This document shows positions 55,931 through 64,000 of a DNA stretch of 64,000 nucleotides, one piece after another (position 1 is the first letter of the stretch; every line of letters begins with the position of its first letter). Origin of the DNA: Gymnothorax reevesii (lineage: Eukaryota; Chordata; Actinopteri; Anguilliformes; Muraenidae); assembly GCA_029721435.1 (NCBI GenBank), contig CM056576.1:61337876-61401875 (forward strand), written 5' to 3'. The notes below the pieces were generated by a model. That model was not told the DNA's origin, ran no database searches, and worked only from the letters and a program-made list of their open reading frames with translations. Both the position numbers and the translations under genes were made by a program.

Positions 55931-56311
55931 TTATGGTAGACTAGAACAAATAGACGAGAATAAAGGATTAAGCCAGAATATGCTTTAGGGGCATGGCTAT
56001 CCTCTGGTTCTCGTTCGATATGGTCAGATCCAGAGCCACGGTCTTCCCTGGATCTTCAATTCATGCTCTCATCCAATAGGAATCATATCCGGTTGCAAAC
56101 TGTCAAAATGGCGCAATTCTAATTGCCAAAATCGAGACTTCCTAAATGGTATGCTGAAACTAATGGGGGATGTCACCGTTGCTTCGTCCATTTTTTCATA
56201 CAGTCTATGGTGGTTTCATTCAGTACTAAATGAAGAGTGCCAATTATTATGGAACTTTTAATAAGGTATTTCACTCGTTGGCATATTTCATCTATTATAA
56301 TTCGCTCTGTG

Positions 56312-56510
56312 TTTAGTTCTGGTGGTTGGAATTGCAACAATAGGTTAGCTTATTTCAGAGATGCACAAAGTTTCTAAATGTACTGACAGGCTTCAAAAGG
56401 TTAAAAAGCCAAATCTGTGACCATTTGTAAAGAATTTAGACCTTGATATAACTGTTATTCCGAATATCATTTGAATCTAATGTGTAATAATTCCAACCAC
56501 CAGAACTAAA
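56312..56510. repeat. Inverted repeat with 22-bp perfect arms
   Basis: TTTAGTTCTGGTGGTTGGAATT (56312-56333) is the exact reverse complement of 56489-56510. The spacer is 155 bp. It is a small MITE or a local inversion, and no TSD was identified. Confidence 0.8.
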
Positions 56511-57009
56511 CATTAGAGCTAGTCAGAAGTTAACCTAGTTTCTGGAGGTCAATATGGCCTTAAGTCCTGACAAGCTAAATCGTGATCATTTTGATGAAGT
56601 TCCGTCCTGATATAATGAATGTTATTCTGTATATAATTATTTGGTACTAGACTGTGATTTCAACCTCATAAACCATCAATGGTGAGTTCATGAGAGTTGA
56701 CCTACTTTCCACGCTTAGTCATTTTTTTTGGGCTGGGCCGAGCAGCGGCCAGGCCCCTACAAACGCAAATGTCGCCGAATACTTGAGTGAGTGAGTGATC
56801 AAGTTCGATTGGCTGGCCGGCGGGGAAGAAGTTCAGTAATTGGTCAGCTGGCGGGGAAGAACTTCAACGATTGGTTGTCAGACTACTGGCCTGTGTATTA
56901 TAAATAGGCTACATGGGTTTCGGATTGCGGCATTGACGCTTTGCAGCAGGTACGGAGTGCTCTGCTGTTGGTGGATTTCGGATTTGAAACGGAGCACCTA
57001 CTTTGCTGT

Positions 57010-57475
57010 TGCTGGATTTTGGATTTGTTCAAGGCGTTCCGATCCGATTTCAAACCATATTGAAAATCACATAATTGGCCATCTGAAAGCTATTTATGCA
57101 CATATTCAGCTGAAATTTGCTATGTAGTTAGTACGTGGCAAGATGCATCACATATCATACGTCTTTTTCCGTATTTCGAATTTTGACCTTGCTTTGACCT
57201 TCAATTTCATTTAACCCCTGTGAGTTGCACTGAAATCTTTCAAAATCATCTTCTCCGAAACTACTTGGCCAATGAAGCTAAAACTTGATAAGTGTCCTCA
57301 TGGGTAGGAAGATACCTAAGTTTGTTCAAAGCGTTTCGATCCGATTTCAAATATGGCTGCTTCGGTGGCAATTTTGAAAATGACATTAATCACCATCTGA
57401 AAGCTATTTATGCATATATTCAGCTCAATTTTACTATGTAGGTAGTAGTTGGCAAGATACATGGCATATAATTCA
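57010..57475. repeat. Two tandem units of about 300 bp
   Basis: TTTGTTCAA-GCGTT-CGATCCGATTTCAAA, ATCTGAAAGCTATTTATGCA-ATATTCAGCT and GGCAAGAT-CAT each occur twice, offset by about 300 bp (57016 and 57318). No ORF. Confidence 0.75.
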
Positions 57476-57653
57476 GGTTTTAAATGTCAAGGTCACTGAA
57501 GTTAATAAACTAGTTGAAATCTTGCCTTTGGCAACTGGTCAAAAGTGGGCATGCAAGAAAGTCCCTGGCTTTTTGATGACTAGTTTGAGTTAAACTGCTT
57601 TTTACACACCCTTGAGTGGTCAGGTGAGCAACAGGGCCCGTTGCACTATTTTT

Positions 57654-57818
57654 GTGTCGCCTGCGAAGCATAGCGGCACATAGGAATCACTTTGTCTGGC
57701 GTCTGTCTGTCCGTCCGTCCGTCCGTCCGTCTGTCTGTCCGGTCGTCACACTTTCAGTTGGTAGTCACACTTTCACATAAGCTTCGCAGGCGACACGTGT
57801 TCACCTGAACACTCTAGT
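57654..57818. mobile_element. Helentron-like mini-element with 16-bp perfect inverted ends
   Basis: GTGTCGCCTGCGAAGC (57654-57669) pairs exactly with 57781-57796. Between them is a GTCC/GTCT run (57702-57744). CTAG lies at 57815-57818, a plausible rolling-circle 3' terminus. No coding capacity. Confidence 0.6.
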
Positions 57819-58566
57819 TTTAGCTTTCTTTTGGCTGCTCTGCTTAATGTCCACCGGTGCTCCATTTTTAATTTATGTACGTTTCGCGTTTGTTAAAGGA
57901 TTTCACATTTTAACAGATCGACCTTATCACTCTACTTTCTCCAGTGCAAACTTTAATGGCATCCTCTATTGACCAGTTTATTAATTAATCTAAGAGGAAT
58001 GTGGGCCCCCATAAAATAGGCTTTGCAAAATATTTCTCATATTCTTGGAAAAAAATCTCATTTGTCCCAGTCAAGTGATAAGGGATAACACTGAAACATA
58101 CTTAACCCCTTATACCCTGTCTTTTCCCTTAAGTTTTCCCTTTAAAGGACTGAACATAAGCTAAAACAATTTTTTCCTATTGGAGGACATTGACACACAA
58201 ATATTCTGTATCTGTTGGTCTCAGCGCTGCACTTAAGCTGCATTGCACTTATATTGAAAAAAATATTGAAACCCAGGGCGCCATGTTTGTATGGTCACAG
58301 CATTACTTCAAATGGAAATATCTATATCAAGTACATATTTCATTCACATTTTCCTGTTATTCACATGGACATATTTGGGATTGTCAGAAACCTTTGGATC
58401 TCCACTGGAATTTAAAATGGGCCTGAAGTTTCACAAGTTTGAATATAGCCGCTGCATTTGATGGACCTCAACTGGGGGCCTCTCGGGCTTGAAAGGTTAA
58501 AGGAGCCTATAATCCAGTGATACGCCACATAAATAATAAAACTATAAATTAATGAATTAATCAGGA

Positions 58567-58568
58567 AA

Positions 58569-58606
<38 letters not shown>

Positions 58607-58608
58607 CA
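58567..58608. repeat. (TC)n microsatellite
   Basis: About twenty TC units with one TTTC interruption. Confidence 0.95.
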
Positions 58609-58805
58609 TGCTGGGAGTTTGGGGGGCGTGGTTGATGAGGGCATGTGTGGAGAGTGCTTGCAAATTTTTTTTCCCTAATAATTAAAGTTTCCTCTTTTTA
58701 TTCCTTTGTATCCCTTTGCATAATTTATTAATCTTATTGTAAATTGGATATTTCATACTACGGTAAGGGGCAAGTTTGGAGAGTTTTTTTTTTTTTTCCA
58801 GGGAG

Positions 58806-58919
58806 ATGCCGTCTCTATCGATTCGACATGGGATAAGGGTTGTTCCTCCTGGGGCAAACATTACTGTTGAGGATGTGCTTTTAGCTGCTGGGGATCTTCA
58901 GCTGATCAGCACAAATTAA
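58806..58919 (+). pseudogene. Fragment resembling a fish LINE/gag-like ORF1 N terminus
   Basis: ATG at 58806 opens MPSLSIRHGIRVVPPGANIT followed by VEDVLLAAGD, then six residues and a stop. The PPGxxVEDVLLAxGD theme is familiar from multicopy fish retroelement ORF1 proteins. The similarity ends at 58898, where unrelated sequence begins. A splice-acceptor-like tract (TTTTCCAG) precedes it, but the piece does not fit the smc6 frame or sequence. Confidence 0.45.
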
Positions 58920-60040
58920 CTTTACTGGCTCTTGTAGAAGCAAGACATCAAGGTTTTCAAATGTTAAATATTTGAAATGAAAGTGCAATAAGTGGAAACA
59001 TTCACACTATCAATAAATTTTTAAGTGTCAAATATGAAATAATGGGTAAACTTCTCTAACACTACCCCTCTCCAAATAAAATACAACACTACCCCTCTCC
59101 AAATAAAATACAAAGGTCTGCTTCATCTGCAATAAAGTGCAGTAAGTGTCAACATTCACACTATCAATAAAACGATGTGCATCTGATCAGCATAAATTAA
59201 GTACATTCTTGCTCATGTAGCAGCAACAAATGAAGTTTTTCAAATGTCAAAAATTTGAAATAAAAGAAAAGTGCAATACATAATATCTTACACGCTCACA
59301 CTATCAATAAAACGGTGTGCATCTGACAGTTGGTCATCGAGTATGATGAGGTTGAGCAACTTCTCAGTAATCCCTGTAGCTTTCACGTTGTCTGGTGGAA
59401 GTTTACCTTGTTTTTGGAATGACTCTAGAAGTGATTCCCGCCGGTGTTCTGACAATTTGTGCTGCCTTGTCAAAAAATGCTACCGTAATGCAAAGCAATC
59501 ATTAAGTCTTTGTTTTCGATGTGATATTGCAATATGAATCAGTGTACCGTAGTAACTTTTTCGTTTGTCATCTTATTATAACATAAGCAGATGTTATGAG
59601 TTGGATAAGTTTGTTGAAAGATATATGGCCATATACGCCATTGTCATCTTTTCTCTGCGTTTTCAGGAAAACCCAGCGTGTACATGCAAATATATATACG
59701 CTAAAAGATTGAAACACGCTCCGAAAAAGACGTATATTTATGATATTTGAAGATACTTGAGATGTGAGCGAAGAAATAGAGGCCAAGATTTTAGGTTTGC
59801 CCAGGCGCAGAACTGCGAGGTAGCATATTTTCATAGGAAGCAAAAATTGGCAAAACGCTGGCTCCTTACATCTTTCTGCCCCCCGGCTAAAAAATCCTCC
59901 TGCTCTTTTATGTGGGGCTTTTTCAAATGTTGGATTAAGTTCGTTGTATTGTAGGTCGCGACGGAGCTTCCACCTCTCTGTATAACGGCTTTGCGAACAG
60001 TGCACATTGCTGTCTTGCTTTGCGGTGTTTCTAGTATAAA
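58900..60040 (-). pseudogene. Degenerate hAT transposase, N-terminal part
   Basis: Near 59890-60030 the minus strand reads TTNLIQHLKKPHIKEQEDF, the second half of a BED finger; the first C-x2-C has become C-x2-R. At 59288-59400 it reads DNVKATGITEKLLNLIILDD, a typical downstream hAT segment. About 400 bp of unrelated or intronic sequence separates them. Tandem 3'-type sequence (CACTATCAATAAA, three times between 59000 and 59310) completes the relic. No dimerisation domain is left. Confidence 0.65.
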
Positions 60041-60041
60041 A

Positions 60042-60227
60042 TATACTCTTCCAAAAAAGAAACTATACACTGTTTTTAGCATCAATTTATTATACATGAA
60101 ATGTTTTGACAAATGGGGAAAACATATTGAAAAGAAAGTGTAATCAATAATTCAATATTTGTATAGTTTCTTTTTTGGAAGAGTATATTTCAATATGTTT
60201 TCCACATTTGTCAAAACATTTCATGTA
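60042..60227. repeat. Two interleaved inverted repeats
   Basis: Arm A (60042-60067, starting TATACTCTTCCAAAAAAG) pairs with 60162-60187. Arm B (60093-60132, starting TACATGAAATGTTTTGAC) pairs with 60188-60227. Order is A-B-A'-B', with A' and B' adjacent. It resembles a palindromic Tc1-type MITE plus a displaced inverted copy of its core. Confidence 0.8.
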
Positions 60228-60818
60228 CACTCAACAAAAATGTAAACGCAACACTTTTGTTTTTGCTCCCATTTGTCATGAGATGGACTCAAAGATCTCA
60301 AATTCATTCCAGATGCACAATATTACCATTTCTCTCAAACATTGTTCACAAATCTGTCTAAATTTGTGATAGTGAGCACTTTTGCTTTGCTGAGACAATC
60401 CATCCCACCTCACAGGTGTGCCACATCAAGATGCTCATCAGACACCATGATTAGTGCACAGGTGTACCTTAGACTGTCCACAATAAAAGGCCACCCTGAA
60501 ATGTGCAGTTTTTGCTTTATTGGGGGTCTGGGGACTCAGAACCAGTCAGTATCTGGTGTGACCACCATTTGCCTCATGCAGTGCAACACATCTTCTTCGC
60601 ATAGAGTTTATCAGATTGTCAATTTTGGCCTGTGGAATGTCGTGTCTTATTACTCCGCGTCTCATTGAGTCACGCCTCCGTTCAGGAAATCCATTCCAGC
60701 TGGCAGGGAATCACTTGTGGAGTCATTTCAGCAGACAATACATTCAAGCACAGGCATGGTTCATTGATCGGAAATCTCCGCAGGTTGCTTCGGATCGGCC
60801 CCATCCCGAGAGACATGT
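60228..60818 (-). mobile_element. Truncated Tc1-like element (CACTCAACAAAAATG terminus)
   Basis: After TA (60226-60227) the terminus CACTCAACAAAAATGTAAAC begins a familiar fish Tc1-type end (ACGCAACACTTTTGTTTTTGC). The minus strand then shows decayed transposase-type sequence up to about 60818, where the element breaks off into a tandem repeat. The right half is missing. Confidence 0.7.
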
Positions 60819-61116
60819 AAAAAGTCATATATGAAGTCCATTTGCTGACCTCAACTTGACCTCTGTGACCTTGTTAAAGTTCACAATTGACATTGAATTT
60901 CCAATGACTTGTATCACTAAAACAGCTTCAGAAGTTAGAATTTAATTAAAGGCGGTCTTATAAATGGATGTTAACTTCAAGTTAGTGACCTTGGCATTGA
61001 CCTACCATGATTTGAAGGTCAAACTTCATATTTAGTTCTTATAACGGATATCATCACTAGAAGATCACTTGCTGGTAAGCTACAGGACCCTTGGTCCTTT
61101 TTTTTTTTTTTTTTTA
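60819..61116. repeat. Tandem repeat related to 40203-41047
   Basis: It contains GAAGTCCATTTGCTGACCT, AATTTCCAATGACTTGTATCA and the closing CTACAGGACCCTTGGTCCT as in the 40-kb array. About two units are present. Confidence 0.75.
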
Positions 61117-61333
61117 AATCCCCGCCGCATGTTTAGCGTGAAGCGGGGGGTATAGTATTCAGCTACGTCCGTCCGTCCGCCCCGAACATCGTCAGCGCGA
61201 TATCTCAAGAAGGAGTCAATCTATTTCAATTCTTTTTGGTACCAACCTTCCTACTGGCAATGCGCAGACACCAGTCGGTTTTGGTGACCTAACGGTGGGG
61301 GATATAGTCACTTAAGTGACAAACTCTTGTTTA
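61117..61333 (+). mobile_element. Hairpin plus (GTCC)n repeat, Helentron-like
   Basis: CCCCGCCGCATGTTTAGCGT then GAAGCGGGG forms a hairpin; CGTCCGTCCGTCCG follows, then ATATCTCAAGAAGGAGTC, and the copy ends GGGGGATATAGTCACTTAAGTGAC. The inverted relative is 30053-30257. This copy keeps the GTCC core. Confidence 0.65.
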
Positions 61334-61523
61334 TTTTATTTATTTATTTATTTTCACCGATTTACACACCTTGCCTACTTTTGACGAATGCAGTGTAAGT
61401 AGAGTCACATTATCATTTTTAGCCAGAGTCTTTGCCCAGGTATTGTGTATTCTGGTGGGGGTCTGTTGAGTCAGATATTGCCTTGTAGGAAATTGAGGAT
61501 GCATGTCAAATTTTGCCTTTCAG

Positions 61524-61643
61524 TGTTTGGAGGATCTGAAACGGAACTATCTGGAGAAAGAAGACAAGTACAAAAGTCTGGCTTCCCTGGATGAAATGCA
61601 ATCAAAGCTGGATGAGCTCCAACATCAGATGGCATGGGCATTG
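61524..61643 (+). CDS. smc6: smc6 coding exon 8 (coiled coil)
   Basis: Acceptor TGCCTTTCAG|TGT, donor GCATTG|GTAGGC. It encodes 40 residues with heptad-like Leu spacing, from CLEDLKRNYLEKEDKYKSLA to LDELQHQMAWAL. The closing HQMAWA is highly conserved in Smc6. It follows exon 7 in frame across a 7.5-kb intron. The next exon was not found before the window ends, so the gene continues to the right. Confidence 0.95.
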
Positions 61644-62351
61644 GTAGGCCATAATGCTGTGTCTTGGCATGTATATTCTTGTATTTGTCCATGGCAGTGT
61701 AAGTATTTGGATAATGACTCAGTTTTAACTTTGGGCCTTGTAATGTTGCTCAAAAGATTAAAAACAATTCAGACTTGCGGAGGTAAATGAATTTCAACCC
61801 TTTCTCTCCTGTTTCTTTATCCAACAACAAAGTGCGGACAGGAATACATGGATGCAGACACTGGGCTCACAATGTAATTTTTCAAAGGGCAAGTAAGGTG
61901 TTGTCAGATGTGGATAAATTCTCCACTTTTTTGCATTTTGATTTATGTTTTTTGAAAAATCCTGCTCTCATCATGCATCAAATGATCTTGTCAAAAGGGA
62001 CTTGGACACCTGTTATACCTGCAAAACACTGCATGGTCCACAACTGTTTGGACAGTGGAGCGATTTTCATCATTTGGCTCTGAATACCATTACAGTGGGT
62101 TTGACGGAAAGCAATCAAAATGTGCTATAAGTTGATAGAGGGCTAAATTTTTAACCTTAAATGGATAAGCATGTGGCGGTAACAACATAAAAAAAGCTTT
62201 TTGTCTCAAACATAAATTATGACATGTAAATGTGGTTTTGTAATTGCAGAGCGTTGTGCATTAATCTGCAAGTTCATTCTTTGAAAATGAAACCTGAAAT
62301 TCCATTTTCATTTCCAAAGTTAAAAAATTGAATTTTAATTGGAAATGTAAC
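61644..62351. other. smc6 intron 8, unclassified
   Basis: No gene or clear repeat was recognised. The ORFs at 61787-62130 lack domain support. Confidence 0.4.
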
Positions 62352-64000
62352 TTAAAGGGGACCTATTATCCTGATCCTTCTTTTAATACATACTAGTAAT
62401 GTTATAATATTGGTTGTCCATACTCAACCTAAACATAGTTTCTAAACATACAGCACAGAGGTTTTGGCGTAATCCAAGAACGTGATTTCGTAAATGTGAT
62501 TTCCTCTCTGAACAGCTCCTCCCGAGATCTTCGCGAGATCTGGGCAAAACCTGATGTCAAGTTACGCCGTCCAATTAGTACAGACCTAGCCAGAAACAAT
62601 CACGGCGCTGGACCTGCCCACACCGGAAACTATTCTAGCAGGCACTAACTACGGCATATCATACTATGCCTTAGTAGCGTCTACACTTTTGGAAATACAA
62701 AAGAAGAACCGCAGATCATTTGAAGGGCAGTTTTGTCAGTATCTCTCCCTAAACTGCTTGTCAGTTTAGTTTTGGAAGCGTAAAAAACACCTATTTCTCT
62801 TCCAGAAGAGGATGCCACCAGAAATCAGTATGTAGCTTTTTTTGTTTGCTGGCAGCCAACAGCCACGGCCAAAGGGAACGTTAGCTGTTTGTGCTCAGCA
62901 TTTCACCAAAGACAGCTTTGTCAATAAAGGATAATTCAACAGAGGATAAGCCTTTCAGCTGCTTCTCAAACCTGAAGCAGCTGCATCGATCAAGCGCTCG
63001 GAGCCACAAGCTGTAAGTAACGATATAACAGCAAACAGTTGAAGTGAAGCTAATGTGTTACGGATGGCTAGCAGGATCGCTAGGGATAGTTGGCGCTAAT
63101 AACCAGCTTCAAACGCAGGCTTTGTGAAATATCTGAAGATAAATCCTGTATTGGTCGCTACTGTCTGTGACTCAGACACAGAAGCTGTAAGTTAGTTTTA
63201 CTGCATAAGCCAACCTGACGTGATTGTGGCTGTAGCACAGTGGCTAACATAGCCAAGTTACTCTTGCTAATGTTTGTGTCCGAAATATGCGAGAGTAATA
63301 TCAGGCAAAATTCTACAGGTGGTGTGTGAACATAAACCTCATTTGAAGCTAACTTTTAATACTTGTTTGTAATTTGTTCATGGTAACGGAACTTGCTGTC
63401 TGTGAAACCTGTATTGCAAGGGTTTGTCTTTGGTTGTTATGAATGCTCGGTTACCAGCTACTGCATGTTAGTTCGTGTGCCGTGCTAATTAAAAATGTTC
63501 CTGGTTAACTTATATGCAGTAATTCTGATGGGTATGCTTGTGTTCGTTCGATAAGCATCATTGTGGCAGTTTCATCATAGCCTTGCCCGATTGTAGCCGC
63601 TACCGTTAGTGATCGCTTCACTTACCCATGACCGGGATCAGCCGGATACTTCAAAAATGTCTGGGACACTGGACAAGCTCTCTGCTGCTACTGTGAAAGC
63701 AATGGGAAACGCAGAAGCTCTCCCAGTATAACAAATGATTTCTCTGCATCACCTTGACATAATTTAATTGATGTGGCTAATAAAAAGCCAAAAAATGTGG
63801 AGATTAATTAGGAAATTCTTTCCCAGAGAAGTGATCAATTCGCTTGCTCCACATAAGCAACTTGTCCACGCTAATGGAACTTAAGGTCTGCAAAACCTGT
63901 ATTATGTTCATAACATAACCAAGTTCTCTCTAGCTGTCACATACTATCCATAAAGCTGCTTTCACATCGGACACGAAACAAATTTTTCGGGGCACAGATT
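62352..64000 (+). mobile_element. Possible Kolobok/P-like element starting at TTAA, open to the right
   Basis: TTAA (62352-62355) is followed by AGGGGACCTATTATCC, a terminus frequent in fish DNA elements. About 520 bp inside is half of a THAP domain. TTAA duplication and a THAP-bearing transposase are the Kolobok pattern. The right terminus is not identified. At 63955 GCTGCTTTCACA, also present at 17185, may start another element. Confidence 0.45.
62878..63012 (+). pseudogene. THAP-domain C-terminal half with splice donor, relic
   Basis: The frame reads TLAVCAQHFTKDSFVNKG, containing the C-x2-H-F zinc ligand pair of THAP fingers, then crosses two in-frame stops and ends with LLLKPEAAASIKRSEPQA at a good donor (AGCT|GTAAGT). 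The KP-x-A tail is typical of THAP proteins. The stops show that it is inactive. Confidence 0.6.

Noticed and set aside
58806..58919. Possible extra smc6 exon preceded by an acceptor-like tract
   Set aside because: Exons 7 and 8 already join in frame with conserved Smc6 sequence. This piece ends in a stop and resembles a retroelement ORF1.

Overview
This window is from a vertebrate genome, almost certainly a teleost fish. It holds spliced exons with consensus GT-AG introns, and repeat families typical of fish: Tc1-like and hAT DNA transposons, a tRNA-derived SINE with a poly(A) tail, a Gmr1-type gypsy element and a gamma/epsilon-like endogenous retrovirus. The species cannot be named from the sequence alone.

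One host gene is recognised: the 5' part of smc6 (structural maintenance of chromosomes 6) on the + strand. Eight coding exons (21323 to 61643) keep frame across every junction and encode about 285 N-terminal residues: an acidic/basic leader, the ATPase head with Walker A (GNNGSGKS, split between exons 2 and 3), the Q-loop region and the start of the first coiled coil. The remaining exons lie beyond the right edge. Its introns are very large, and mobile DNA accounts for much of the bulk.

Region 1-16142 is a stack of retroelements upstream of smc6. A minus-strand endogenous retrovirus runs from its 5' LTR (15374-16142) through the leader, gag, protease and pol into env at the left edge. It is broken by a solo LTR of another retrovirus (3441-4061, TSD GTAC), by an unclassified insert (about 4609-5400), and by a complete young-looking gypsy element of Gmr1 type (8524-14473, TSD ACGT). 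The gypsy element has one uninterrupted 1590-codon ORF with integrase ahead of reverse transcriptase. Between 16215 and 20203 lie several MITE-like and inverted-repeat elements, followed by the presumed smc6 promoter and 5' UTR.

Region 21452-64000 is smc6 intron sequence. It holds two nearly full-length decayed Tc1-like elements (21506-23092 and 37050-40195), the second carrying a hAT-like foldback with arms over 500 bp. It also holds a hAT with an intact two-exon transposase (44086-48283, perfect 8-bp TSD, strand opposite smc6), a degenerate hAT (30989-34052), a SINE split by another hAT-like insertion (26484-28378), a second SINE, and two THAP-domain relics. A recurrent class of GC-hairpin plus (GTCC)n elements with nearby tandem repeats resembles non-autonomous Helentrons. 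The best leads for follow-up are the intact hAT, the intact Gmr1 element, the tandem stem-loop array in the retroviral leader, the Helentron-like family and the unnamed transposon-type protein relic at 48663-49500.
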